A stretch of 64,000 bases of DNA, taken from positions 49,246,594 through 49,310,593 of the forward strand of contig NC_059358.1 of the NCBI RefSeq assembly GCF_019703515.2, written 5' to 3'. The DNA comes from Myxocyprinus asiaticus (taxonomy: Eukaryota; Chordata; Actinopteri; Cypriniformes; Catostomidae). Shown piece by piece: positions 11,107-21,699 of this stretch. A program made the translations under genes and the position numbers. The first letter of the stretch is position 1. Each line of letters starts with the position of its first letter. The notes under the pieces were generated by a model. The model had not been told where the DNA came from and searched no databases. It saw nothing but the letters and a program-made list of their open reading frames with translations.

Positions 11107-12236
11107 ATGTACATCATGATGGCGCCGCGGATGGCCGCCTCTGTGTGGAGTGCTTCTATTGTTTTGTTGTTTTTGTTTGTTTGTCCTGTGTTTAGTAATC
11201 TTTTTCCAGTCAGTTTTATCAGAGACGAACTGCTGAACATTCAACAGCATATACCAGTCAATCTTTTCCCGCATTTTGAATATTCAGATGTTTTGTTTGA
11301 CATTTTAGTCGGAGGTGTGGCTGTATTGTTTAAACACACTATGAGATGCAGGCGAGGAAGACAAGCCTGTACGTGGTACACGAGCATTCATCTAGCGAAT
11401 CTACGCTCTCTCCCTAACAAAACGGACAAACTACATCTCCTCACCTGCACAAACAAGGACTTTTCAACCTCTGCTGCCTTGTGCTTCACAGAAACCTGGC
11501 TGAGTGAAGCCATTCCGGACAGCGCGTTACATCTGCCGGGCTTTCAGCTGTTCAGAGCGGATCGCATCGTGGAGTTAACAGGGAAAACAGAGGTGGTGGA
11601 ACATGCTTTTACATCAATGAAATTTGGTGTACAGATGTAACAACATTAAAGAAGATGTGCTGTCCTAATTTGGAAGCGCTCTTTATTAACTGTAAGCCTT
11701 TCTACTTGCCGTGGGAGTTTTCCTCATTTATTCTGGTGAGTGTGTATATCGCGCAAAATGTGTGTTTGAATGCCGCGCTGTAACAGCTGGCTGATCGAAT
11801 CACAGACACAGAACAACAGTACCTGGACTCTATTATTATTCTTGGGGATTTTAACAAAGAAAACCTCACACGTGAACAGCCCAAATACAAACAGCACATT
11901 ACATGCCCAACCAGAGACAGAAATATACTGGATCACTGCTACACAACAATAAAGGATGCATATCGCTCTGTCCCTAGAGCAGCTTTGGGACTCTCTGATC
12001 ACTGTCTGGCTCATCTTCTTCCAACCTACAGACAGAAATTAAAATCTGCTAAGCCTGTATTAAGGACTGTAAAGAGATGGACCAATGAAGCAGAGCTGGA
12101 ACTACAAGCCTGCTTCGACTGCACTGATTGGAGTGTTTTTGAGGCTGCAGCCACAGACCTGGATGAGCTCACAGATACTGTTACATCATATATCAGTTTT
12201 TGTGAGGATATGTGCATTCCTACTAGGACTTATTGA
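11107..12236 (+). pseudogene. LINE A copy 1 endonuclease region
   Basis: The first frame (11107-11640) starts with a hydrophobic leader (IVLLFLFVCPVF) and then reads into the endonuclease: LANLRSLPNKTDKLHLL, ALCFTETWLSEAIPDSA and LPGFQLFRADR. These are typical N-terminal blocks of APE-type LINE nucleases, with the Glu of TETWL corresponding to a catalytic residue. After frame breaks, ILGDFN-like (tcttggggattttaac, 11846) and GLSDHCLAHLLP (11985) mark the later catalytic blocks. The nuclease would nick target DNA to prime reverse transcription. It is broken by at least two frameshifts between 11600 and 11990. Confidence 0.85.
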
Positions 12237-12326
12237 ACATTTAACAATGACAAACCATGGTTTACAGCGGGACTCAGGCAGCTTTGTCAGGCCAAAGAGG
12301 ATGCTTACAGAGTTGGGGATAAAGTC

Positions 12327-13790
12327 TTGTACAATCAGGCCAGGAACACACTGAATAAGGGAATCAGAGTGGCTAAAAGAAGATACTCTGAGAAGCTTAA
12401 AAACAAGTTTTCAGGTAACGACCCTGCATCAGTGTGGAGTGGCATGAAACAACTTACAAATTACAGGATTCCTACCCCCAACCCTGTGGTGGACCAACAA
12501 CTGGCTGACAACCTGAATGTGTTCTACTGTAGATTTGAAAGGCCCAATCGCACACCCCACACCCACTCTGACCTTCACTTCACATAAACACCAACGCCTC
12601 CTGCAACCCCCCTCCTCCTACTCAACCTGCACTTAAGATCTGTGAAGATGATGTGAGTCGCGTCTTTCGAAAACAAAGGATAAGGAAAGCACAGGGCCCA
12701 GATGGCGTTTCACCTGCATGTCTTAGATCCTGTGCTAACCAGCTGGCCCCCATCTTCACACAGATCTTCAATAGATCACTGGAGCAGTGTGAAGTCCCAT
12801 GCTGCTTCAAACATTCCACTATCATCCCCATCCCAAAGAAACCAAAAATCACAGGACTTAATGACTACAGACCTGTCGCCCTGACGTTTGTGGTCATGAA
12901 GTCATTTGAGAGACTGGTGTTGGCCCACCTGAAGGACATCACTGGACCCTTTCTAGATCCCCTTTATTTACTTATCAAGCAAACAGGTCTGTGGATGATG
13001 CAGTCAACATGGGATTGCATCATATCCTGCAACATCTGGACAGACCAGGGATATATGCAAATATCCTTTTTGTGGACTTCAGTTTGGCTTTCAACACCAT
13101 CATCCCAGCTATTCTCCAGACTAAATTACACCAACTCTCTGTTCCCACGTCTATCTGTCAGTGGATTACCAGCTTTCTGACAGACAGGCAGCAGCTTGTG
13201 AGACAGGGGAAATTCACTTCCAGCACCTGTACAATCAGCACTGGTGCCCCCAGGGATGTGTGCTCTCCCCACTACTCTTCTCCCTCTACACCAACGACTG
13301 TATTGCCAAGGACCCCTGTCAAGCTCCTGAAGTTTTCAGACGACACCACTGTCATCGGCCTCATCCGAGATGACGATGAGTCTGCATACAGAAGGGAGGT
13401 TAAACAGCTGGCTGTCTGGTGCAGTCAAAACAACTGAAATTATTGTGAAAATTTCCAAAATGGTGAAAATTATTGTGGACTTTAGGAGGAATCCCCCAAC
13501 ACTGTCCTCCCTCACCATTCTAAACAGCACTGTGGCAGCAGTGGAGTCATTCAGATTCCTGGGCACTACCATCTCACAGGACCTGAAGTGAGAGACCCAC
13601 ACTGACTCCATTGTGAAAAAGGCCCAGCAGAGGTTGTACTTCCTTCGCCAGTTGAGGAAGTTCAACCTGCCACAGGCGCTGCTGATACAGTTCTACTCAG
13701 CGGTCACTGAGGCTGTCCTCTGCACTTCAATAACTGTCTGGTTTGGTTCAGCTACGAAATCAGATATCTGAAGACTACAAAGGATAGTTC
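12327..13790 (+). pseudogene. LINE A copy 1 reverse transcriptase
   Basis: RT of a non-LTR retrotransposon in overlapping frames (12327-12587, 12653-13180, 12991-13437, 13370-13591). Recognisable blocks in order are [47 protein letters not shown] (motif A), [19 protein letters not shown] and the catalytic position, where LKFSDDTTVIGL replaces the usual F-A-D-D with F-S-D-D. Later come AVESFRFLGTTISQDLK and a thumb with KAQQRLYFLRQLRKFNL. A stop (about 12585) and several frameshifts kill the gene. Similarity to copy 2 (40.6-42.4 kb) is high. Confidence 0.9.
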
Positions 13791-14139
13791 GGACTGCAGA
13801 GAGGATTATTGGTTGCCCCCTGCCCCCCCTTCAAGAACTATACACTTCCAGAGTGAGGAAAAAGGCTGGAAAAATCACTCTGGACCCCACTCACCCTGCC
13901 CACTACCTTTTTGAACTGTTGCCTTCTGGCTGACACTTCAGAGCTCTGAGCACCAGAACCGTCAGGCACAGGAACAGTTTTTTCCCCTAGGCTATCCATC
14001 TCATGAACAGTTAAAACTGCCCCTTTGAGCAATAATTAATGTGCAATACACAGCTTAGTCTTTTTAAATTATCCAACACATCCTACCTCTTCTGCCATTA
14101 TATTCCCTTGCACTGTACATAACCAATTTGTATTTAGAC

Positions 14140-14265
14140 TGGCATTATGTATGTGTATGTGTGTGTATATATGTATGTATATGTATGTACATATATTAAT
14201 ATATGTGCATATGTGTATATATGTATGTATATGTATGTGTGTATGTATATGTGTATGTGTATGTA

Positions 14266-14297
<32 letters not shown>

Positions 14298-14299
14298 CA

Positions 14300-14365
<66 letters not shown>

Positions 14366-14390
14366 ATATGTATATGTATTTATATTGTCT
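14140..14390. repeat. (TG/TA)n microsatellite
   Basis: Long alternating purine-pyrimidine run of tgtatg, tgtg and tata units, including an uninterrupted ta run at about 14304-14342. It sits in the 3' untranslated part of LINE A copy 1. The Met/Tyr/Val/Cys/Ile reading frames across it are artefacts of the repeat. Confidence 0.95.
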
Positions 14391-14584
14391 ATTGTGTATT
14401 TTATATATACTTTTTTCTTTTCAATATTTATCTATTTTTTATTCAATTTTAATTATTTGTTAAAAGTCTTGTTGCTGTTTTTGTATTGTTGTGTACTGGA
14501 AGCTCCTGTCACCAAGACAAATTCCTTGTATGTGTAAGCATACTTGGCAAAAAAGCCTAAAGCTCATTCTGATTAATTCAGCTG

Positions 14585-14785
14585 TTTTTGAATCCAGTTT
14601 TTCTTTTTCTTTAGTAGTCACCACAACCCTTAGAATGCCTAATAACAGTAGTACACAGAATATTTAAGTATGTTTTGTCTGGTGACTCAAAGATTAAAGA
14701 ATTATCTGTCTCCTCCCACTTTTTCCTTTCTGCTCTCTTCATCATTGGTCCTAAATCTTTTGCCTGACTTCCCTTATGTGGTCTG
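14585..14785 (-). pseudogene. pol: ERV pol, segment upstream of RT fingers
   Basis: Between the LINE A target-site duplication (14575-14584) and the start of the L1-like LINE, the minus strand keeps an open Lys/Glu-rich frame (14611-14805, last codons belonging to the neighbour). When LINE A is ignored this sequence adjoins the RT finger region at 11080 in the same orientation, so it is the pol segment between protease and RT. A frameshift lies near the junction. No protease motif is seen before the ERV ends at the L1 boundary. Confidence 0.6.
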
Positions 14786-14849
14786 CATAATCTTGTTTTT
14801 GACACACAATTTATTTTGTCTATTATATCAAAATATCAAATGTTAATAT

Positions 14850-15825
14850 GATTGGGTTATCTTTCTCCACATGGAATGTGAATGGGTTGGGGCACCCCAT
14901 AAAAAGAAGGATGGTTATTTCTTTTCTTAAGCGTAAGAAATGTGATATAGTGTTTCTTCAAGAAACACATCTTTCCTCGCAGGAAGCTGAAAAATTTGGG
15001 TAGATATGGGGTGAACATATTTTCTTTAGTGTTGGCTCAAGCAAGAGCAGGGGAGTCATTACATTGATAAGTAAGCATCTACAATTCAAATCTCTCAAAC
15101 AGATTAAAGATAAATTAGAGAGAATCATTATTGTTTTAGCAGAAATTCTGGGGCAAAGGTTGGTTTGGCTAATATTTACGCACCTAACATTGAAGATCAG
15201 GGCTTTTTTATTGATCTTGAAGGGATGTTACAAGCCACTGGCACCCCTCGTGATATAATATTTGGAGGAGACTTTAATTTTTTGATGGACTCAGTCCTTG
15301 ATGATAGTGAAGCAAAAGTGTGTAAGCCCCCTAGAGCAACATTGATGCTTCACAGGATGTGTAAAAATCTTGATCTTGCAGATATCTGGTGACTTTTGAA
15401 CCCATCTGGTAGGGACTATACATTTTTTTCATCAGTCCATAAGATTTATTCTAGAACAGATTTTTTATTTATTTTTTTATTTTTTTATTTTTTATATATA
15501 TATATGTAAGTCCCTCATTTCATCTGTATTGGATTGCTCAATTGGAAACATCTTAGTCTCAGATCATGCCCTGGTGAGTTTAGAGATATTGCCAAATATG
15601 GAGAAAAAGAAATCATATAGTTGGTACTTTAATGTATCCCTTTTGCAAAATCCTGATTTCCAACAAATGTTAAATACTGAAATCAATGTTTATATGGACA
15701 CCAACTGGTCCTCAGTATCTTCTGTGGGTGTGGCTTGGGAGGCACTTAAGGCAGTTCTTAGGGGTCGGATCATACAGTATGCCTCATATAATACTATTTT
15801 GTTGCAGAAAGTGGAGTTTTAGTTA
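14850..15825 (+). pseudogene. L1 copy 1 ORF2 endonuclease
   Basis: APE-type endonuclease of the L1 clade. Reading shifts between frames, but the blocks are clear. The N-terminal STWNVNGLGHPIKRR-like block is at about 14863. FLQETHLSSQEAEKFG is at about 14953 with its catalytic Glu, and NIYAPNIEDQGFF follows at 15165. A GGDFN block is at about 15268, and SDHALVSLEILP (15550-15590) supplies the final Asp-His. An AT-rich low-complexity insertion (15455-15510) interrupts the domain before the SDH motif. A TAG near 15001 and other stops are present. Confidence 0.85.
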
Positions 15826-16652
15826 TTCAGGGCAAGACTTTGAGTCGGGGGACAAAGTAGGGAAGTATTTGGCTAGATATATAAAGCAGAGAGAGTCTTT
15901 TTCTACCATTCCCTCAGTGAAATCTGCTGGTGGTGAAATTTTTACCTCGGCCATTGATATTAATAATGCTTTTAAAGAGTTCTATCTTGATCTTTATAGT
16001 TCCACATCTTCGTCTACTGATGAATATATTAGAAACTTTGTGGAACAATTAGAACTCCCTAAATTGACGACTGAGCAAAAAAATTCCCTTGATTCTAGGA
16101 TAAACTTGGAGGAGCTTGATGAGGTAATTAAGACCCTGCCTACTGGCAAGGCTCTGGGGCCAGATGGCTTTGCCGCTGAATTTTTTTAGATCTTATTCTA
16201 CAGAACTGGCTCCATTTTGTTAGAAGTTTATACGGAATCATTAAAGAATGGAAAGCTTCCTCCAACCATGACACAAGCCCGGATCAGTCTGATTCTTAAA
16301 AATGACAAAGATCCAAGCGAGTGTAAAAGTTACCATCCAATTTCCCTGATCCAGCTAGATGTAAAGATTTTGTCAAAAATTCTGGTTAACCGATTAAGGA
16401 AAGTTATGTCATCTCTTATACATATAGATCAGGTGGGGTTTATTCGGGGCTGCAGCTCTTCTGATAACATTAGGCATCTCATCAATATTATGTGGCCAGT
16501 TATGAATGATCAGACTCCGCTCGCAGCCATCTCACTTGATGCCGAAAAGGCGTTTGATATGGTAGAATGGGATTATCTTTTTAAGATTTTGGAAATATAG
16601 GGGTTCGGAAATGCTTTTATCAGATGGATTAAGTTATTTAATAGACACCCTG

Positions 16653-18620
16653 ATCTTTTTATGCTCGTTTTGAGGGAAATAACACCGCCCTCGCGGAGAG
16701 AGCTCTCGCGGCTGAAGCTACAGAGGTTAGTTCACTCTCCGTCTCTGTAGCGGATGTAACCCGATCCTTCCGACGGGTGAATATCCGCAAAGCCGCGGGC
16801 CCAGACGGCATTCCGGGCTGCGTCATCAGAGCGTGCGTGAACCAGCTGGCTGGTGTTTTTACGGACATTTTCAACCTTTCCCTCTCTTTGTCTGTAGTCC
16901 CCACATGCTTTAAAACATCCACCATTGTTTCTGTTCCAAAACAATCAAAAATAACTTGTTTAAATGACTGGCGTCCTGTTGCTCTGACCCCCATCATCAG
17001 CAAATGTTTTGAGAGACTAATCAGTGATTACATCTGCTCTGTCTTGCCACTCAATCTTGACCCGCTGCAGTTTGCTTACCGCAACAACCGCTCCACTGAT
17101 GATGCCATTGCATCTACAATACACACTGCTCTCTCCCACCTGGAAAAAAAGAACACTTATGTGAGAATGTTGTTTGTAGACTACAGCTCAGCATTCAACA
17201 CCATAGTGCCCTCCAAGCTAGATGAGAAACTCCAGGCTCTGGGCTTAAACAGCTCGCTGTGCAGCTGGATCCGGGACTTCCTGTCAAGCAGACGCCAGGT
17301 GGTTAAAATGGACAGCAACATCTCCTCATCACTGATCTTCAACACTGGAGCCCCACAGGGCTGTGTTCTCAGCCCACTACTGTATTCCCTGTACACACAT
17401 GACTGTGTGGCAACACATAGCTCCAATGCCATCATTAAGTTTGCTGATGACACGACGGTGGTAGGTCTGATCACTGACAATGATGAAACAGCCTACAGAG
17501 AGGAGGTGCACACTCTGACACACTGGTGTCAGGAGCACAACCTCTCCCTCAACGTCAGTAAGACAAAGGAGCTTGTGGTGGACTTCAGAAGAAAAGACAG
17601 AGAACACAGTCCCATCACCATCAATGGAGCACCAGTGGAGAGAGTCAGCAGCTTCAAGTTCCTGGGTGTCCACATCACTGAGGAACTCACATGGTCCGTC
17701 CACACTGAAGTCATTGTGAAGAAGGCTCATCAGCGCCTCTTCTTCCTGAGACGGCTGAGGAAGTTTGGAATGAACCGCCACATCCTCACACGGTTCTACA
17801 CCTGCACTGTGGAGAGCATCCTGACTGGCTGTATCTCCGCCTGGTACGGCAATAGCACCACCCACAACCGCAAAGCACTGCAAAGGGTGGTGCGAACTGC
17901 CAAACACATCATCGGAGGTGAGCTTCCCTCCCTCCAGGAAATATATACAAGGCGGTGTGTGAAAAAAGCTCAGAGGATCATCAGAGACTCCAGCCACCCG
18001 AGCCATGGGCTGTTCTCACTGCTACCATCAGGTAGGCGGTATCGCAGCATCAGGACCCGCACCAGCCGACTCCATGATAGCTTCTTCCCCCAAGCAATCA
18101 GACTTTTGAACTTTTGATCTCCCACGATCAAATACATCAGCCCTGCACTTTATTACTCTTTTATCTCACACCGGACTGTCATAAATTATATTATTATTAT
18201 TATATTATGTCTCTCTTAACAACTGACTATCAACCGACAGCCTGAATGTCAATACAGTTCAATACTGTACATTCTATATATATATATACTTTTTTTATAT
18301 ATATATATATTTTAATTTTTCATTTTTATTGAATAATGTGTATCTATATAGTAAAAAAAAAAAACAACAAAAAAAAACAAAAACAGCGTATTGTATACTG
18401 TACAGTGTATGTTATTATTTGTATATTGTTCAGTGTAATTATGTGTATAACAGATGTTTAAATTGTGTTGTGTTAATTTGATGTTATTGTAAATTGGTAT
18501 ATGTCTCATCACTGTCACGACTGCTATGTTGATTGGAACTGCATCCAAGAATTTCACACACCATTGCACTTGTGTATATGGCTGTGTGACAATAAAGTGA
18601 TTTGATTTGATTTGATTTGA
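16653..18620 (+). mobile_element. LINE B (Rex/CR1/L2-like), 5'-truncated
   Basis: Non-LTR element inserted into the L1 RT gene. Its right end is aataaagtga followed by repeated TTTGA units (18596-18620), a simple-repeat tail. accctg at 16647-16652 recurs at 18620-18625, a possible 6-bp target duplication, and L1 coding resumes right after. Only the RT part remains; no endonuclease is present. After the RT stop at 18117 the 3' UTR contains AT-rich runs (18275-18310) and an A-rich run (18350-18382). Confidence 0.88.
16777..18117 (+). CDS. LINE B reverse transcriptase, intact RT frame
   Basis: The longest clean frame in the window (446 codons). It encodes the RT and thumb of a non-LTR retrotransposon but not its endonuclease, because the element is 5'-truncated. 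The start at 16777 is an internal Met. Blocks in order are [13 protein letters not shown] (residue 4), [20 protein letters not shown] (about 64), [15 protein letters not shown] with motif A Asp (about 134), [20 protein letters not shown] (about 188), catalytic [11 protein letters not shown] (about 220), and [17 protein letters not shown] then [16 protein letters not shown]. It ends [12 protein letters not shown] and a stop. All catalytic Asp residues are present. It lacks an upstream promoter and ORF1, so mobility is not expected; the clean frame suggests a young insertion. Confidence 0.9.
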   Translation: MNIRKAAGPDGIPGCVIRACVNQLAGVFTDIFNLSLSLSVVPTCFKTSTIVSVPKQSKITCLNDWRPVALTPIISKCFERLISDYICSVLPLNLDPLQFAYRNNRSTDDAIASTIHTALSHLEKKNTYVRMLFVDYSSAFNTIVPSKLDEKLQALGLNSSLCSWIRDFLSSRRQVVKMDSNISSSLIFNTGAPQGCVLSPLLYSLYTHDCVATHSSNAIIKFADDTTVVGLITDNDETAYREEVHTLTHWCQEHNLSLNVSKTKELVVDFRRKDREHSPITINGAPVERVSSFKFLGVHITEELTWSVHTEVIVKKAHQRLFFLRRLRKFGMNRHILTRFYTCTVESILTGCISAWYGNSTTHNRKALQRVVRTAKHIIGGELPSLQEIYTRRCVKKAQRIIRDSSHPSHGLFSLLPSGRRYRSIRTRTSRLHDSFFPQAIRLLNF

Positions 18621-19662
18621 CCCTGTAGCGGCAGTACAAACAAATTGATTAATTTCAAATTATTTTATCCTGAATAGGGGCACTCAGCAGGGTTGCCCTC
18701 TTTCCCCATTATTGTTCTGTCTTGCCCTGGAACAATTAGCAGCTGCGATAAGAAAGGAGGATGATTTTCCAGGGGTGACGGCAGGAGGTGTGGCGCATAA
18801 GCTTTTACTTTACACAGATGATATTTTATTATTCGTCTCTGACCCCACTAGATCTATGCCTTGCCTCCATAAAATTATCAATTCCTTTTCTGCATTTTTT
18901 AATTGAGTTAATTGGTCTAAATCCGAAGCGTTGGCTCTGACTGCGTACTGCCCAGTAACGGCTTTTCAACCGGGCACCTTTCAATGGCCCAAACAGGGCA
19001 TAAAGTATTTGGGTATTTTATTCCCAGCAAATAAAGTTCATTTTGACCCTTTAATAAAAAGGTTTTCGAGTGATGTGAGTAGGTGGGCTTCATTACATTT
19101 ATCGATGATTGGGAAGGTTAATTATATTAAAATGAATTGTATTCCAAAATTAATCTACCTGTAGATGTCCCCCTCTCTTATTTCAAGCAATTTGATAGTA
19201 TAGCGAAGTCCTTCATTTGGAATGGAAAGTGTCCCAGGTTACATTTCAATAAGTTACATAGGCCAGTTGACAAAGGTGGGCTAGGCCTACCCAAGATTCT
19301 GTTTTATTATTATGCATTTGGTCTCAGACATTTGGCTTATTGGTCATTTCCACCTGAGAGAGCCCCTCCCTGGTTTGGAAATGAACAGAAAGTTCTTGCC
19401 CCTATTTTACTATTACAAAGCCTTTCTATTATACTAATTGGAGAAATTAAGTCGCATCCCATTATCTCGCATCTGCACGCACTATGGACAACAGTGTCCA
19501 GAGTGTTTAATTCAGACATTTATTTAAATGTTGCCTCGAGCATATGGCTAAACCCAAAGTTGCATATTGGTGAGTCCCCTTTCTGCTGGTCGGAGTGGAT
19601 TGTGAGGGGTGTTAATATGCTTGGTGACCTATATGAGAGTGGTGGGTTGAGATCTTGAAACT

Positions 19663-20285
19663 TTGGTCCAACATTTCAGGATTCCTAGATCTCAGTTCTT
19701 CAGGTACTTACAGCTGTGCCACCTGCTCTATACTATTTTTGGGAGTAGCATACACCCCTCTAAAAGGGCAGATACTCTAGAAGTGGTGATTACTGCTTTT
19801 GGAAAAGGTCATGAGGCATCAGTGTACTACTCCCTGTTAATTCGGAGTCTCAACTTCTCTCAAGAGATTATGGGAGAGAGATCTTGGTATTGGAGGAGGG
19901 ATTGTAGGCTAGGATTCTAAAAAACATCAAGTCTACATCTAGAGATTCAAGGGTGCGTCTGATGCAATTTAAGATTTTGAATCGATTATATTGGACACCC
20001 TCTAGATTGTATAGACTTGGTCTTAAAGACACACCCACCTGCTGGCGATGCCAATCAGAAGATGGGGACACAACCCATGTTTTTTAGGGATGTGTTAAGA
20101 TACAGGAATTTTGGTTGAAAATTCAAAGATTTATGTGTGACGTGTTGGACACACAATTTTCATTTTGCCCCAGACTTTGCATTTTTGGCAGAAATTTTTT
20201 AATTTATATAACTGATTCCGTATTTTATGTTGTGTGTATTGGTTTTTGTGGATGGAATCAATAAAAAATGTAATAACAAAAAAAA
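19663..20285 (+). pseudogene. L1 copy 1 ORF2 C-terminal region
   Basis: Degenerate C-terminal part of L1 ORF2. A plus-strand segment reads RLGLKDTPTCWRCQSEDGDT followed by a THVF and Cys, the C-x2-C...H...C zinc-finger-like motif that ends L1 ORF2 proteins (20005-20095). Earlier codons (19663-19915) carry a DLQIPRSQFFRYLQL-like block. Stops are frequent. The 3' UTR after it is short and ends with the A-rich tail. Confidence 0.75.
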
Positions 20286-20411
20286 GGGAGAGTGAAGTCA
20301 GGAGAGTGCAATAACAGCCCGCCGCAAAGTGCAGCTTTTACCCACATGAACGCCTGCTGACACGGCTCCATCATTGGACCGAATCTGGTGCCCCCTTTTT
20401 AGTCTGATCAG

Positions 20412-21414
20412 TCATTTGGCTGGTGACGGTTGAATAGTTAGGCACAAACCTACGATAATAGCCAGCCCTAGGAACTCCTCCCTTCTCACCTCCTTTTTGG
20501 CCTTAGGTCTCGGGCAGGCTGCAATCACTATGGTCTTATCAATTTGGGGCCACACCTGCCCATGACCCAAGTGGAAGCCCAGATACCGTACATCCACCCG
20601 CCCAGTTGTGCACTTCTTAGTGTTTGCATGAGTCCCGCCTGTCTCAACGACCTTAGGACAGCCCTCAGATGCTGCAGCCAATCATTACTGAAAATAATGA
20701 TGTCATCTAGATAGGCAGCCGGCGTAAAAAGCGTGCGGCCTGAGGATTCTGTCCATGAGCCACTGAAACGTAGCCAGGGCCCCGAACAAACCGAATGGAA
20801 GCGTCACGAATTGGTGTAATCCTAATGGTGTGGAAAATGCCGTCTTTCATGGGACATGGGAGGTAAGGGGATCTGCCAAGAGCCGCGCCTAACCGATCGA
20901 GCAGTTCATCAATCCAAGGCATCGGGTACACATCAAACTTAGACACCACATTGACTTTTCAATAATCCACACAGAACCGGACCGAGCTGTCACTCTTAGG
21001 AACCAGAACCACCGGGCTGGCCCAGTCACTGTGGAATTCTTCTATTACCCTTATATCTAGCATGGCCTTTAATTCTTCCTGTACCATTTCTTTTTTGTGT
21101 TCGGGTAATCGGTAGGGATGACTGCATACCACTACCCCTGGGGTGATTTCGATATGGGGCTCTATGAGATTTGTACAACCGGGGAGAGGCGAGAACATGT
21201 CGGAGAACTCTCCGCGCAACCTGGCAACCTCCGTGACTTGGGATGGTGAGAAGTGGTCTCCACAAGTGGAGTGACACGATCGGTGGCTTTTAAGTTCACC
21301 TCCGCCCCGAGCTCCTCCCCCTGTCGCCAAAGTCACGGGAACCACCTCTCTCCATGGTTTTAGAAGGCTGAGGTGGTAAATCTGATGTGCTTCACCTCTA
21401 TTCATTCGTCTCAC
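20412..21414 (-). pseudogene. pol: gypsy reverse transcriptase and RNase H start
   Basis: Minus-strand frames 20959-21414, 20707-20949 and 20412-20681. The first begins with the integrase-RT linker (RRMNRGEAHQIYHLSLLKPW), then the RT start SHPYRLPEHKKEMVQEELKA, DWASPVVLVPKSDSSVRFCV, and a frame break. The second holds VSKFDVYPMPWIDELLDRLG, then a deletion that jumps from DRLGAA to GRSPYLP and removes motif A with its catalytic Asp. [13 protein letters not shown] and the catalytic YLDD (20701-20715) follow in another frame. The third has RVDVRYLGFHLGHGQVWPQI, RT motif E and thumb. RNase H begins near 20400 and is truncated. Confidence 0.9.
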
Positions 21415-21699
21415 CTCATAATCAATCTCCCCAACTTGCCGTGTGACCTCAAAGGAGAGCTTGATGTGGAGATCAATACAACAACTTTATCTCCCGGTGT
21501 AAATTCCCATAGTCGATTACCCCTATTATACAGCACGCTGCGCGGTCGACGCCCATACAATAATTCAAATGGTGAGAACCCCGTGGAGGCATGCAGGATC
21601 TCTCAAACTGCAAATAATAGGGGCCTGAGCCACTTTTCCCACTTTTGAGCGTCTTCGTGCATGAACTTACAAATCATATTCTTTAGGGTCTGATTAAAA

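Larger units (their letters stand above)
11081..14574 (+). mobile_element. LINE A, copy 1 (Rex/CR1-like non-LTR retrotransposon)
   Basis: Plus-strand non-LTR element with apurinic-type endonuclease then reverse transcriptase, ending in a microsatellite-rich 3' part and a ctcctgtcaccaagac segment. It lies inside ERV pol: aattcagctg occurs at 11071-11080 and again at 14575-14584, a 10-bp target-site duplication, and the ERV reading resumes directly after it. The 5' end is probably truncated. A second copy at 39428-44340 shows the same order. Clade is given only as Rex/CR1/L2-like. Confidence 0.88.
1524..14785 (-). mobile_element. endogenous retrovirus, gag-less and broken
   Basis: This is a provirus remnant on the minus strand with, in 5' to 3' order, RT, RNase H, integrase, env surface unit, env transmembrane unit and a candidate 3' LTR. 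Gag, protease, primer-binding site and 5' LTR are not visible: the proviral sequence stops at 14785 where an L1-like LINE begins. Three later insertions split it: Tc1-A, Tc1-B and LINE A. Numerous stops and frameshifts make all genes pseudogenes. The CX6CC motif in the TM subunit and the MLV-like integrase C-terminus point to a gamma/epsilon-like (class I) fish ERV. Genus assignment is inference. Confidence 0.85.
15830..19660 (+). pseudogene. L1 copy 1 ORF2 reverse transcriptase, split by LINE B
   Basis: RT of L1 type in two parts. Left of LINE B are ITLIKK-independent fingers blocks: LPTGKALGPDGFAAEFF (near 16140), ISLILKNDKDPSECKSYHPI (16280-16345) and motif A AAISLDAEKAFDMVEWDYLF (16525-16585, catalytic Asp in LDAEKAFD). 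Right of LINE B come GTQQGCPLSPLLFCLALEQL (18680-18740) and the catalytic HKLLLYTDDILLFVSDP, where YTDD replaces the common YADD. The thumb and connection follow with WNGKCPRLHF and GGLGLPKILFYYYAF (19215-19320). Stops at 16190, 16598, 18904 and 19161 and frame changes make it inactive. Confidence 0.9.
14786..20285 (+). mobile_element. L1-like LINE, copy 1 (ORF2 only)
   Basis: A plus-strand L1-clade element whose left end begins near ataatcttgtttttgacaca, matching 58718 onward of copy 2. It contains only ORF2: endonuclease, RT and a C-terminal zinc finger. It ends with aatcaataaaaaatgtaata and an A-rich tail at 20285. It is split by LINE B (16653-18620). It is 5'-truncated relative to copy 2, which keeps ORF1. 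It interrupts or abuts the ERV on its left and the gypsy element on its right. I could not find a target-site duplication. Confidence 0.85.

Noticed and set aside
14147..14537. Three overlapping plus-strand frames of 86-128 codons rich in Tyr, Val, Cys and Met
   Set aside because: They translate a TG/TA microsatellite; all three frames are open only because the repeat lacks stop codons.
17181..18006. Long minus-strand frames (99 and 209 codons) opposite LINE B RT
   Set aside because: Antisense shadows of the plus-strand RT, which has all RT motifs in order.
14763..20310. Inverted similarity (cctgacttccctt at 14763 and aagggagagtgaagtcagg at 20285) as a TSD for L1 copy 1
   Set aside because: It is inverted and imperfect; target-site duplications of LINEs are direct repeats.
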